Notes: generated by a model not told the origin, from the letters alone. Shown: positions 49,923-59,181, counted from the stretch's first letter. The stretch is DNA of 64,000 nt from Brevibacillus sp. DP1.3A (GCF_013284245.2 NZ_CP085876.1:2143501-2207500), one strand, 5' to 3'. A program made the numbers and translations.

Positions 49923-51015
49923 ATTGCAGCAACTACACATGCCACTTCGTTTCCGTTTCGAAACGAGTTTTGGACATACGACCATCAAGGAGCTCATTCT
50001 GGTCAGTGTGTATGGAGAGGGAGAGGTAGGGCACGCAGAAAGTGTGGCAATGTCGGCTCCTTATTATAGTGAAGAAACGACAGAGACAGCATGGCACATG
50101 ATGGAAAAGTTTATGATACCGAAGCTGTTCACGAGTGAAATCGAGACCCCGGAGGATGTGGATCGGCTGTTTGCTCCCATTCGCCGCAATAACATGGCGA
50201 AGGCTGCTTTAGAAGGCGCGATCTGGGATCTCTACAGCAAGCAAAAAGGAATCTCACTCGCCAAAGCATTAGGGGGCGAGAAATCTGTCATCGATGTAGG
50301 GATCAGCATCGGTATTGAACCGACGGTCGATCAAGTTTTGGCAAAAGTAGAGCGCCATCTCGGTGAGGGCTACAAGAAGATCAAGGTAAAGATCAAGCCA
50401 GGCTTTGACGTAGAGGTGATTCGAGCAATCCGCGAACGTTTTGGCGAGGGTGTCCCGCTCATGGCGGATGCGAACTCCGCTTACACGATGGAACATTTGG
50501 ATGTGATGAAGGAGCTAGATCAATATGGGCTGATGATGATCGAACAACCACTCGCCCATGATGACATTATTGATCATGCCAAGCTGCAAAGGGAGTTGTC
50601 CACTCCAATTTGTCTCGATGAAAGTATTCACAATGTGGATGATGCCAGAAAAGCGATAGAGCTAGGTAGCTGCGGCATTATTAATATCAAAGTGGGGAGG
50701 GTCGGTGGACTAACAGAGTCCAAACGTATTCACGACTTGTGTCAGGCACACGACATTCCGGTTTGGTGCGGAGGCATGATTGAGTCGGGTGTAGGCCGCG
50801 CACATAATATTGCGATTACCTCTTTGCCAAATTTTACAATCCCAGGTGATACAGCCGCTTCCAGCCGTTACTGGGAGGAAGACATCGTGGAGAATGGTGT
50901 AGAGTTGATGGCTCCCGGTCAATTGGCAGTTCCAGATAGCCCGGGCATCGGTTATACCCTGAACCAAAAGGCGATCGGTAATTATGTGATTCGTACGGCA
51001 AACTTCCGGCCTTAA
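49903..51015 (+). CDS. N-succinylamino-acid racemase / o-succinylbenzoate synthase-type enolase superfamily enzyme
   Basis: A 370-residue muconate-lactonizing-type enolase enzyme. The catalytic pattern fits the OSBS/NSAR subgroup exactly at family positions: Lys161-x-Lys163 in KIKVKIKPG, metal ligands Asp189 (MADANSAY), Glu214 (MIEQPL) and Asp239 (CLDESI), and Lys263 in NIKVGRVGG. GMIESGVGRAHN and PGDTAASSRYWEEDI complete the family signature. OSBS makes a menaquinone precursor, while NSAR racemises N-succinyl amino acids for D-amino-acid use; both may coexist in one enzyme. The peptide operon context, without men genes, argues for NSAR activity. TTG start with GAAGGGATGAAG upstream. Confidence 0.88.
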   Translation: MKIERIELQQLHMPLRFRFETSFGHTTIKELILVSVYGEGEVGHAESVAMSAPYYSEETTETAWHMMEKFMIPKLFTSEIETPEDVDRLFAPIRRNNMAKAALEGAIWDLYSKQKGISLAKALGGEKSVIDVGISIGIEPTVDQVLAKVERHLGEGYKKIKVKIKPGFDVEVIRAIRERFGEGVPLMADANSAYTMEHLDVMKELDQYGLMMIEQPLAHDDIIDHAKLQRELSTPICLDESIHNVDDARKAIELGSCGIINIKVGRVGGLTESKRIHDLCQAHDIPVWCGGMIESGVGRAHNIAITSLPNFTIPGDTAASSRYWEEDIVENGVELMAPGQLAVPDSPGIGYTLNQKAIGNYVIRTANFRP

Positions 51016-51048
51016 ACCAAAAGCTTACATGAAAAGGGGAGAAGGAAC

Positions 51049-52485
51049 ATGGCGGATTGGGTACAGTCGTTTGAGGAATACGCGCAAAAGCTGCTTGCAG
51101 AGGCAAAAGTAACAGGAACAGTTGTCGGATTGGCAGAGCAAGGAGAGCTGGGGTATTTCCATGGCTTCGGTTTGGCAGACAACACAGAGGATGCAAAAGC
51201 ATTAACCCCTGATACGGTGTTTGGCATCGGTTCCGCGACCAAGTCTTTTACATGCGTGGCGATCATGCAGCTTCAGGATGCAGGAAAGATCTCTGTACAT
51301 GATCCTGTCGTCAAGTATCTCCCCGAACTCCGCACGCCAAATGAAGCTTATACCCGGGAGATCACGATCCATCATTTGATGACACATACGGCCGGATTCC
51401 CTCCTTTGGATACATTAGCTGGTGCGATGAAAAGAAGTATTCTGAAGGGTGGGGACGTTAAGTCCTCTAGCTCCGGTCTTGAGTTTGATCTAGATAAAGT
51501 GGAAGAGATCAATACAAAAGAAGAATTCATGGCCTACATCGGCAAGCTGGATTACGAGTTTCTAGGTGCGCCTGGAACGGAGTTTAGCTACTCCAACGAC
51601 AGTTATGCCATGCTCGGTCTGATTATTGAACGAGTGAGTGGGATATCTTACGAGCAGTTTGTGCGTGACCATATTTTGGAGCCTGCCGGGATGAAGAACA
51701 GTGCCTTTCTCGTCGAAGATTTGCCAGAGGGAGCAGAGGTGGCTACCTTGTTTACCCGAAAAAGTCCAAAGGATGGCGGTGAGGTACACCGTTCCCCCTC
51801 GTGGTGGGATTCACCATCGATGCGCTCCGCTGGTTTTCTAAAATCGACGATTCACGACCTATTGCGCTATACCGAAATATTCAGAACGGGTGGATTGGTA
51901 GGCGAGAATCGCTTGCTCTCACCGGAGAGTGTTCAGGCCATGATAGCGCCTCATTTCCCGATTTCTCCGTTTCAAGCATATGGCTATGGATTGTTTGTAG
52001 CCAATTGCCATGATGGAACACTCATTGAGCACGGTGGAGCGATCAAGGGAGTTGCGGCACAAATTTTTGTTTTCCCGGAGCGGGGCCTGACAGGAGCCAT
52101 CCTGATGAACACAGATGGCGGGCCAATGGCAGATTTGATGCATGGTATTTTGAATGCGACCAACGGACGTTCTACGGATACGGTACCGTTCCAATATCCG
52201 GATTATGAGCTGGCTGTAGAAGCACTCCCTGTATTTACAGGCGAGTATCGCTCTTCCGAAGGGGCGATCGTATCGGTTGAAATCGAAGAAAATGAGCTGG
52301 TAGCAAAGAGTAACGGAACGAACATTCCGCTTCGATCAGTGGGAGAAGACAGCTTCGTCATGAAACGTGGAGAAACCGATGCGTTTATCCGCTTTGTACG
52401 AGATGAGGCAGGAGTAGTCACACGGATGGGCTTTGGTGCTCGTCAGCTGATAAAGGTCTTTGCTGAAAAAGAACAAACCGCATAA
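51049..52485 (+). CDS. Serine hydrolase, beta-lactamase/S12 peptidase family (MlrB-like)
   Basis: A 478-residue S12-family enzyme: SxxK as SATK (Ser62, Lys65), YxN as YSN (Tyr181-Ser182-Asn183) and the KTG-equivalent HGG in LIEHGGAIKG (about 326). A C-terminal beta-barrel-like domain (about 380-478) follows, as in D-aminopeptidase-type members. No signal peptide, so it acts on imported peptides. S12 enzymes of this kind cut D-amino-acid-containing peptides, and MlrB of the microcystin pathway belongs here. AAGGGGAGAAGG precedes the ATG. Last gene of the operon, before a strong terminator. Confidence 0.88.
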   Translation: MADWVQSFEEYAQKLLAEAKVTGTVVGLAEQGELGYFHGFGLADNTEDAKALTPDTVFGIGSATKSFTCVAIMQLQDAGKISVHDPVVKYLPELRTPNEAYTREITIHHLMTHTAGFPPLDTLAGAMKRSILKGGDVKSSSSGLEFDLDKVEEINTKEEFMAYIGKLDYEFLGAPGTEFSYSNDSYAMLGLIIERVSGISYEQFVRDHILEPAGMKNSAFLVEDLPEGAEVATLFTRKSPKDGGEVHRSPSWWDSPSMRSAGFLKSTIHDLLRYTEIFRTGGLVGENRLLSPESVQAMIAPHFPISPFQAYGYGLFVANCHDGTLIEHGGAIKGVAAQIFVFPERGLTGAILMNTDGGPMADLMHGILNATNGRSTDTVPFQYPDYELAVEALPVFTGEYRSSEGAIVSVEIEENELVAKSNGTNIPLRSVGEDSFVMKRGETDAFIRFVRDEAGVVTRMGFGARQLIKVFAEKEQTA

Positions 52486-52490
52486 ATAGC

Positions 52491-52536
52491 AAAACGCGTA
52501 CCTGCAAGAGCTCATGCTTGCGAGGTGCGCGTTTTT
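52491..52536 (+). terminator. Terminator of the peptide-catabolism operon
   Basis: AAAACGCGTACCT pairs with AGGTGCGCGTTTT (one mismatch), then T6. Confidence 0.88.
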
Positions 52537-52555
52537 TCTATTATATAGAAGAGAT

Positions 52556-53869
52556 TTAAGAAGAGAGGGTGGCAGGAAGCTGCTGCTCCTCTACCATAGG
52601 TCGCTTCCAGTTCGGGTGCTGCTCCATTTTCCGGAACGAGCGGAAAAAGAACAGGCTAAGGCTGATACTTACAAAGGTGATACCGCCAAAGAATAATAGA
52701 AGCCCCGGTGTTGTGATGTTTTTGGCGAGAAGAAAGGAGCACAGTGCATAGCTGACTGGCCCGAAGCCGACGGACATCAAGGAAAGCAATGACATGACAC
52801 GACCGAGCATGTTGGCAGGGACGATACTTTGAATGTAGGTGATGAACGGAATATTCGTCATACTGAGTGCCATTCCAATGAGAAAATGAGAGACAAGTCC
52901 AAAGGAAAGCTCCTCAATGAAATAATACGAGCTGATTCCAACTCCCATACATCCGAGAATGACAGGGAGTAACATAAATTTTCCACGGAATCCTTTAAAC
53001 AATGCAGTCAAAATACCGCCGACAATCATGCCCACTCCAAGTGAGGTACTGAGTGAACTAAAAGCACTCCCGTCCCATCCGAGGTCATTTACATGAATGG
53101 GAATGATCATGTTAACTGGGCCGGAGAACATCATGTTGGTGAACAGTGATGTTGTTAAAATAAGTGCGAGGATCGGGATTGAATACGTAAAACGAATTCC
53201 TCCCACGATATCTTTGAAATAGGAGCTTGCCCTTGATTCTGTTGTAGACTCTGAAGTCGTATCTTTGGTGTTTGAGTGTGAATGGAGAGAGAGTACAAAG
53301 AGTGTTCCTACGAAGAAGGTGCATGCCAAGATCATAAACATGATCGGATAACTAACGGTTCCAATTAATAAGGCAGTAACTACCGGTCCGGCAACCATGC
53401 TAATCTGATGGCATAGTTCCATTAAGCTGTTAGCTGGTGCAAGTTGTTCTCGAGAGACAAGAGAGGGCAGAATCGAGCTGCGTGCTGGCCAAAAAAATGC
53501 ATCGACTGTTCCGAATAAAGCTGCCATGACGTACAGGCTCACTGGGAACCAGTCGCTATTTCCTTGAAGCATAAGCAAACTGAAGCAGGCTAAAATAATT
53601 CCTCTAACCAAAAGGGAGGAAAACATAATCCATTTTCGATTCAAACGATCAGCAGCCACCCCGCCCGCCAGCATAAAGAGGAGACGGGGGATGGACAGAC
53701 AAATCAAAGTCGTGCCTAGGATTGCTCCTGAGCCCATGGCATTCACGATATACCAGTTGAGCAGGATGAAGAAAGCTCCGTCAGCCATTGCCGAAAATAA
53801 AGTGCCGCTCCATAATCGGACAAACGATCCATTTTTCCACAGGGAATTATTTGTCGCCAGAGTGCTCAT
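52556..53869 (-). CDS. MFS transporter (MFS_3 / macrolide-efflux-like)
   Basis: A 437-residue exporter with about 12 helices: LWSGTLFSAMADGAFFILLNWYIVNAMGSGAILGTTLI start and the loop GGVAADRLNRKWIMFSSLL (about 75-94) with motif A. A cytoplasmic loop with Ser/Thr-rich stretch (about 210-225) is near the middle. Family known for macrolide or siderophore efflux. Start is the second ATG, nine bases behind AAGGAGG; 23 bp inside the upstream regulator gene, so coupled to it. Confidence 0.88.
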   Translation of the reverse strand: MSTLATNNSLWKNGSFVRLWSGTLFSAMADGAFFILLNWYIVNAMGSGAILGTTLICLSIPRLLFMLAGGVAADRLNRKWIMFSSLLVRGIILACFSLLMLQGNSDWFPVSLYVMAALFGTVDAFFWPARSSILPSLVSREQLAPANSLMELCHQISMVAGPVVTALLIGTVSYPIMFMILACTFFVGTLFVLSLHSHSNTKDTTSESTTESRASSYFKDIVGGIRFTYSIPILALILTTSLFTNMMFSGPVNMIIPIHVNDLGWDGSAFSSLSTSLGVGMIVGGILTALFKGFRGKFMLLPVILGCMGVGISSYYFIEELSFGLVSHFLIGMALSMTNIPFITYIQSIVPANMLGRVMSLLSLMSVGFGPVSYALCSFLLAKNITTPGLLLFFGGITFVSISLSLFFFRSFRKMEQHPNWKRPMVEEQQLPATLSS

Positions 53870-54581
53870 CTCCATTTTCCTCCTTCTTTTTCTTCACGAC
53901 AATCTTGCTGGTGTAATGCTTGAATTCAGACTGTTGGTGCTCATAGTTATCTGGCAAGGAATCGTCTTCTGCGACGTAGTAACGTTCATTCGTCATGAAC
54001 CCGACCGTGACCATGTAAAAGTTTTCAACCGTATCCTCTACTTCTCCAGCAGCAATCCTCTCTAAGTAGCGATCTTCCATTTCGGATAGCTCCTCAAGTA
54101 AAGCCTTATATTTAGTGAGCCAAGCAAATATTTCTTTTCGAGGTGCTCTCACTTCGGAGCTAGCTGCAATTGCAGGAGGACGATCCTCTTGATCCGAAAA
54201 GAGCATGAATGACTCGTCTGGTGCGTTATACAGGCGATTCATACCGGAGCGCAGGTGATTTATCATCGTTTCCTGCAACAGGATACTGTCTTCGCGCAGG
54301 GAGGGCAGCAAATCATCACTAACCTTGAAGTCGAAAGCAACAGCCCGATAAAACTTTTGTACGATCCCGTTCTTTTCTTCCGTACGCACGACTTCAACGA
54401 AGCCGTGGCTTTCCAATTCCTTCAGGTGATAATGCACTTTAGAGGGAGAAAGGGAGAGAAGGGTCGCGAGCTGCTTGCCTGTGTATTCCTCCTTGACCAG
54501 CATCGTGATGATCTGTAGGCGCAAGGAATCGCTGACAGCTTTTAATTGATCCAAAGTTTCTACAACAACGTATCGTTTCAA
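53847..54581 (-). CDS. ArsR-like winged-helix regulator of the MFS gene
   Basis: A 244-residue regulator: winged helix (about 10-95) with LKAVSDSLRLQIITMLVKEEYTGKQLATLLSLSPSKVHYHLKELESHGFVEVV, followed by a helical/acidic domain with a Lys-rich tail KKKKEENGDEHSGDK. Such ArsR-like/HTH_20 proteins repress adjacent exporters. TTG start at 54581 preceded by GAGG at nine bases. Divergent upstream region of 158 bp to the next MFS gene, whose two promoters may be shared targets. Confidence 0.85.
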   Translation of the reverse strand: MKRYVVVETLDQLKAVSDSLRLQIITMLVKEEYTGKQLATLLSLSPSKVHYHLKELESHGFVEVVRTEEKNGIVQKFYRAVAFDFKVSDDLLPSLREDSILLQETMINHLRSGMNRLYNAPDESFMLFSDQEDRPPAIAASSEVRAPRKEIFAWLTKYKALLEELSEMEDRYLERIAAGEVEDTVENFYMVTVGFMTNERYYVAEDDSLPDNYEHQQSEFKHYTSKIVVKKKKEENGDEHSGDK

Positions 54582-54739
54582 GTCGATCAACCTCGTTTCG
54601 CTGAACGTTTATATATTTTTAGACGTTCAGTTTTATTTGAACGTATTGTAACAACAAAACGATCCATTCCGCAAGATGGATTTGCGCTTATTTTTCGACA
54701 AATGCTACAATATTGAAAACGGTGAGAGGGTGCATTCCT

Positions 54740-55948
54740 GTGGCGATCTTACAACATCCCGTCTTTCGCCGTTTGTATACGGCCCACATTGTACACATCA
54801 TCGGAAATGAATTTACATTTATTGCGGTCGTTGGACTTTTACATGATTTAAGTGGATCGGGCCTTTCATTTGCGGCAGGTACTGTGTTTCGCATGATCCC
54901 CTATGTATTTGCCAGCTTTTTCGCAGGGACGCTTGTGGAGAATTGGGATAAACGGCGAGTCATGATTGTCGTCAATTTGCTTCGCGGCATTCTCGTCAGT
55001 TTGTTTTTCTTTATCACATCTGCGACCTACTTATGGGTAGCTTTTTTGTTATTGATTCTGGTCAATATTTGTAGTGCTTTTTTCCAACCAGCCATGCAAG
55101 TAGCGATCGTACAATCCGTGGCGGAAAAGGATAGGCTGGCTGCCAATTCCCTTTTGCAGGGGACGACTTCGTTTCTCATTATTATTTGTCAGGGTGTGGC
55201 AGCAGTTCTGGTTTACTTGTTCTCCTACCGATACAACTTTTTGCTGGATGCCGCCTGTTATTTGTTGTCGCTGTTCATCTTGCTTCCGCTTCCGTATATC
55301 GCCAACAATGTTGTATCGAAAGCGGCTGTACCTTTTATAGAAAGGCTAAAAGAGGGCTTCCGTTACATCGGTAAACATCGGGAAATTGGCAGTGTGATCG
55401 GCTATCAGATGGCGGAAAGGGTATGTGGCGCTTATTACATTATGCTGATGTACTATGTTCTTACGGAACGGGGAGAGGGCTTGTATGTATTCGGACTCCT
55501 GGATATTCCGCTGGGCCTCGGGGGTGTGATCGCTGGGATTGCGGTGAATAAGCTGTCTGACAGCCTGAGTGAAAAGGGAACGTGGCGTGTCCAAGGCTGG
55601 GCACTCGTTGCGATGGGATGCTCGATTATCGCCGTGTTTCATGCGAAACCACTACTTGGATTGGCAATCGCCATCCTCTTTGCATCAACGGCTCAGTTTA
55701 GCTCATCGATATTGTCCGTAACGAAGCTGCAACAATTATCTGATCCTGCTTATTTGGCTCGTGTTTTTTCCATTCGGGAAATGGCGACTATGGGAAGCTT
55801 TTCTGCGAGCTGCTTGATTCTCGGATTCAGTGCGGAGCAGATTGGCAGTGCCGCTGTCTCCGTGTGGCTTGGTTTCTTTGGGATTGCAGCAGGACTTCTG
55901 TGGCTTTGGAGCCGTCGTAAGTTGCAAAAGATCGCGGATGTACAGTGA
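54740..55948 (+). CDS. MFS transporter (MFS_3 family), second exporter
   Basis: A 402-residue transporter with 10-12 helices (VGLLHDLSGSGLSFAAGTVFRMIPYVFASFFAGTLVENWDKRRVMIVVNLLRG is the motif A region). GTG start nine bases behind AGAGGG; a TTG at 54713 would add nine residues lacking a site. Similar in type to the preceding exporter. Its substrate cannot be named. Confidence 0.86.
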   Translation: MAILQHPVFRRLYTAHIVHIIGNEFTFIAVVGLLHDLSGSGLSFAAGTVFRMIPYVFASFFAGTLVENWDKRRVMIVVNLLRGILVSLFFFITSATYLWVAFLLLILVNICSAFFQPAMQVAIVQSVAEKDRLAANSLLQGTTSFLIIICQGVAAVLVYLFSYRYNFLLDAACYLLSLFILLPLPYIANNVVSKAAVPFIERLKEGFRYIGKHREIGSVIGYQMAERVCGAYYIMLMYYVLTERGEGLYVFGLLDIPLGLGGVIAGIAVNKLSDSLSEKGTWRVQGWALVAMGCSIIAVFHAKPLLGLAIAILFASTAQFSSSILSVTKLQQLSDPAYLARVFSIREMATMGSFSASCLILGFSAEQIGSAAVSVWLGFFGIAAGLLWLWSRRKLQKIADVQ

Positions 55949-55956
55949 GACTCATG

Positions 55957-55995
55957 AGAGATTCCTCTGCTTATTTGGAGCAGAGGCTCTTTTTT
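55957..55995 (+). terminator. Terminator after the second exporter
   Basis: AGAG-CCTCTGCT pairs with AGCAGAGG-CTCT, seven-base loop, T6. Confidence 0.85.
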
Positions 55996-56033
55996 ATACA
56001 AAATGAAACTTTTAGATTTAATAAATATAATTA

Positions 56034-56062
56034 TTGAAAAAGTATGAATCTAATTATACAAT
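56034..56062 (+). promoter_or_regulatory. Sigma-A promoter of the third exporter gene
   Basis: TTGAAA (56034-56039), 17-bp spacer, TACAAT (56057-56062). Confidence 0.6.
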
Positions 56063-56095
56063 GAATGGAAAAATAGAGAAAAAGGAAGATGCAGC

Positions 56096-57352
56096 ATGAA
56101 GGAATTATGGCGGCAGCGTTCATTTCGCTGGTATTGGCTGGGGATGTTCTTATCTAGTCTGGGGGATCAGTTTGGCTGGATGGGCTTGACGTGGTTTGTC
56201 ATGAATAAAACAGGCTCACCTGCTGCAATGGGTGGGGTTGTTCTTGCGTATATGCTCCCTGCTGTATTTGCTGGGTTAGTAGCGGGAGTTTTGCTGGATC
56301 GGTTTGATCGACGCAAGCTCATCATGATGGACAATGTGGCGAGAGGACTAATTTTTATAGCGTTAGTCGCATTATTGCAGGTCGATCAAGTTCCGCTATT
56401 TGTGATATACGTGCTGATTGTGATTGCAGGAATCCTTTCTCCGCTGAGCACAGCTGGGGCGCAGACATTGTTGCCGAGAATCGTCTCGGACAAAAATCAA
56501 TTGGTCAAAGCGAATGGCGTGATGGAAACGCAATGGCAAATTGTTTATATGTTTGGACCGGCACTCGCGGGTGTTTTAATCGGGGTTATTGGTGAAGCTT
56601 ATGTTCTGTTGATCGATGCGGTCAGCTTTTTTGTATGTGCCTTCTGCTTCTCCCGGTTGCCGCGTGAGCTTACGAAAAGTGCGAATCCTACCGAGATTGC
56701 AAAAGGTCAAATGGGAGTGTTCTTTCGTTCTCTCTTGAGTGACATGCGGACAGGGTATCGCTACATATTTGGACGCAAGCAATTGGTTATTCTTGTCTTC
56801 TTTACGTTTTTGTTTAACATGTCGTACGGTCCCATTGAAATTGCACTACCCTTGTATGCGAATCAGGATTTGGCAGGAGGATCTGTTGCATTAGGGATGC
56901 TGTGGTCTTCTTTGGCAGTCGGGGCATTACTAGGCTCTCTGTTTTTCTCGACGGTTACATGGAAACTTCCGTTGGGATCGACACTAGCGGGGATTATCGT
57001 GGCGTGGGGATTGACCACCTTGCCGATCGCATTATTCTCGAGGGTGGAGATCGCGATGGCTTCGATGGTGGTGGCGGGCTTTTGCTTTGCTCCATATAAC
57101 ATCACGTATAGGAGCTATCTGCAAAAGCAGGTGCCCGATGCTCTCTTGGGGCGGGTATTGACCAGTGTTCGCACGATTACGGGGACAGGAATGCCGGCGG
57201 GAGCGGCTGTCTCTGGCTTCCTCATACCCTTCTTGGGTGTTCAAGGGATCATTGGAGCCGGAGCAGCCGTATGTATCATTTTCGGCCTTATTGCATTCGG
57301 AGCATTGAAAAACTTGGAGGATTCCGCATCACTTCCGATTGAGGAGAGGTGA
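56096..57352 (+). CDS. MFS transporter (MFS_3 family), third exporter
   Basis: A 418-residue transporter: FLSSLGDQFGWMGLTWFVMNKTGSPAAMGGVVLAYMLPAVFAGLVAGVLLDRFDRRKLIMMDNVARG shows helix 1-2 and motif A. About 12 helices in all. AAGGAAG stands seven bases before the ATG. The 3' end overlaps the convergent SDR gene by 24 bp. Substrate unknown; three related exporters in a row suggest toxic-compound efflux. Confidence 0.87.
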   Translation: MKELWRQRSFRWYWLGMFLSSLGDQFGWMGLTWFVMNKTGSPAAMGGVVLAYMLPAVFAGLVAGVLLDRFDRRKLIMMDNVARGLIFIALVALLQVDQVPLFVIYVLIVIAGILSPLSTAGAQTLLPRIVSDKNQLVKANGVMETQWQIVYMFGPALAGVLIGVIGEAYVLLIDAVSFFVCAFCFSRLPRELTKSANPTEIAKGQMGVFFRSLLSDMRTGYRYIFGRKQLVILVFFTFLFNMSYGPIEIALPLYANQDLAGGSVALGMLWSSLAVGALLGSLFFSTVTWKLPLGSTLAGIIVAWGLTTLPIALFSRVEIAMASMVVAGFCFAPYNITYRSYLQKQVPDALLGRVLTSVRTITGTGMPAGAAVSGFLIPFLGVQGIIGAGAAVCIIFGLIAFGALKNLEDSASLPIEER

Positions 57353-58108
57353 AACGAGGTGTTTTAGCCACGGAGGCAATAGAAAGTAAATGCGGGAGAG
57401 CGCATGCAATCGAAATGGCATGGCAACCTCCGGACGCTTTGCTTCCGCCGCTCGATAAATGGCCTTTGCCGTTTGTTCCGGTGTCAACAAATACCGACTC
57501 ACTTTGCTGCGATAACTACCCGTTTTGTCTGCCTTATCCAAAAAGGGTGTGTCGATCGGCCCTGGCATCGCACACGTCACAGCAATTCCAGTGCCTTGCA
57601 GTTCGTGGCGCAATCCTTCACTAAAGCGGATGACAGCTGCTTTGCTGGCTGCATACACCGCAGCTTTGGCTGTTGCGACCTGTCCAGCAAGTGAGGCAAC
57701 CGTGATGATATGACCTTGCTTTTGTTGAAGCATCATCGGCAAAAAGGCACGGGTCGTGTAGAGAACACCGGAAATATTCGTTCGCAGTGTTTCTTCCAAC
57801 GCCTCTACGCGCATTTCGATCAGCGGTTCAAAGACGGCCATCCCGGCATTGTTGTAAAGAAAATCGCAACGTTCGAAGCGGATGTGCACCCATGCAGCGA
57901 ACTGCCGAATGTCTTCGTTGTTGCTGACGTCTAACGGGTAATGCTGGAGATGATTCGGATAAGCGTTTTGTAACGAAATGAGCTTCTCATTGATGGCTTT
58001 GCGACTCGTGGCAATGACACAATCTCCTTTTTCCAAATGAAGTCGTGTCAAAGCTAGACCAAGACCACCAGAAGCCCCGGTGATGACGACAATACGGGGA
58101 GTCGACAT
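57329..58108 (-). CDS. Short-chain dehydrogenase/reductase (SDR) family oxidoreductase
   Basis: A 259-residue classical SDR. The nucleotide motif is TGASGGLGLALTRLHLEKG (about 11-29), NNAG in LYNNAGMAV, catalytic Ser in ITVASLAGQ, and YxxxK as YAASK (Tyr about 154). The alcohol substrate is unknown. It starts at MSTPRIVV; the upstream-open frame to 58312 has no family sequence. The ribosome site GAAGTGG is modest. Confidence 0.9.
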   Translation of the reverse strand: MSTPRIVVITGASGGLGLALTRLHLEKGDCVIATSRKAINEKLISLQNAYPNHLQHYPLDVSNNEDIRQFAAWVHIRFERCDFLYNNAGMAVFEPLIEMRVEALEETLRTNISGVLYTTRAFLPMMLQQKQGHIITVASLAGQVATAKAAVYAASKAAVIRFSEGLRHELQGTGIAVTCAMPGPIDTPFLDKADKTGSYRSKVSRYLLTPEQTAKAIYRAAEAKRPEVAMPFRLHALSRIYFLLPPWLKHLVSPLLNRK

Positions 58109-58211
58109 GTCATCCACTTCTTTCTTGTGTAGAGTTTTGATTTCCACTGTAAATGGCAAAGTATAAGCCCCCGAGTTGTTGTGAAGGCTAGCCTCTAGGG
58201 GGTGAATGCAC

Positions 58212-58436
58212 ATGCCAGCTGTAAAATGTTCTGTAGCAAACTGTGAGTACTGGGCGCAGGGCAACCTTTGCAACGCCGAAGAGATCATGGTAGAAATTGA
58301 CGCACACGCCACCGTAAACCTGAAAGAAGAATTCGCAGGCGAGTACGGTCAAAACACGCAGCATCAGGATCAGGCAAAGACATCGTCTGAGACCTGTTGT
58401 CTGACGTTCAAGCCGAAGACATCCGAAAAGAAATAA
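58212..58436 (+). CDS. DUF1540 domain-containing protein (74 aa)
   Basis: A 74-residue Cys-containing protein: MPAVKCSVANCEYWAQGNLCNAEEI matches the DUF1540 pattern (Cys6, Cys11, Cys20, with later paired CC). The domain probably binds a metal. AGGGGGTG seven bases before the ATG; an earlier ATG at 58206 is too close. Function unknown, widespread in Bacillales/Clostridia spore formers. Confidence 0.82.
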   Translation: MPAVKCSVANCEYWAQGNLCNAEEIMVEIDAHATVNLKEEFAGEYGQNTQHQDQAKTSSETCCLTFKPKTSEKK

Positions 58437-58447
58437 CGCTTCGGCGC

Positions 58448-58486
58448 AAAAAGGACGTATCCCTCAATGGTGATACGTCTTTTTGC
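58448..58486. terminator. Bidirectional terminator after the DUF1540 gene
   Basis: AAAAAGGACGTATC pairs with GATACGTCTTTTT; the minus-strand gene converges on it. Confidence 0.88.
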
Positions 58487-58493
58487 TATTGAC

Positions 58494-59084
58494 CTATACG
58501 CTTGTCGTGGCCGGAAAAAGCTCGTTGACCTTTTGGGCAACCTCTTCCCAAGAAGTGACTCGATGGACAAGCGGGGGAAGGGAAGCTTGATTATATGGAG
58601 TGTCAAACAAGAACACGGGAATTTGCAGGGCTTCTGACAGTTGCAAAGCGTTCTCCAGACGATCCTCCAAAAAAAGGTCCACGCCCCATTTGCGAGCAGC
58701 TGACAGCTTGTCGTGGCTCCCAATCAAATCCACCTCATGGTGAGGGATATTGTAGCGAGCAAACCATTGTAAGGTCACATCGCGATGACGATCCTCACGA
58801 GCACTTATATATACCAGCTTGTGGGAGGTAAACCAATCGCGCAAAACCTGATCGGCAATTCCGTGAACAGGCGCACCATCATAAAGGCGCTCCCCGTTTT
58901 GATCCAGCCACATTTCAAACTCTGCGTCCGTGATTTGATACACGTTGGCTAAATTGTACTCCACACAATCTTCATATCGTAAATCTCTTCCAAAGCTTTC
59001 ATTCATCAACGGAACAATACTGCTAGGTGATGTGACTGTACCGTCAATATCAATGCCAATGGTTAGGATTTTGTCTGGTTTCAT
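58494..59084 (-). CDS. yqfW: HAD-superfamily 5' nucleotidase-like protein (YqfW type)
   Basis: A 196-residue HAD-fold phosphatase: nucleophile motif GIDIDGTVTSP (about 10-20, Asp12/Asp14), motif II Ser in VYISAREDRHR, and motif III/IV in GSHDKLSAARKWGVDLFLEDRLEN. B. subtilis YqfW is a putative nucleotidase of this type and is paired with yqfX, as here (next, divergent). The metabolite substrate is unknown. ATG start with GGGAGGCGAG upstream. Confidence 0.87.
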   Translation of the reverse strand: MKPDKILTIGIDIDGTVTSPSSIVPLMNESFGRDLRYEDCVEYNLANVYQITDAEFEMWLDQNGERLYDGAPVHGIADQVLRDWFTSHKLVYISAREDRHRDVTLQWFARYNIPHHEVDLIGSHDKLSAARKWGVDLFLEDRLENALQLSEALQIPVFLFDTPYNQASLPPLVHRVTSWEEVAQKVNELFPATTSV

Positions 59085-59181
59085 TCTCTCGCCTCCCGTT
59101 TAAATTGTACAACGTAGGCAGACAATAAGGCTACTTCCTTCACTTAATTAATCCTTTACCAAAAAAGGGGCTGAGCATGCT

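Noticed and set aside
49903..51015. L-Ala-D/L-Glu dipeptide epimerase
   Set aside because: The GMIESGVGRAHN and PGDTAASSRYW signatures and Lys163/Lys263 positions match OSBS/NSAR rather than dipeptide epimerases.
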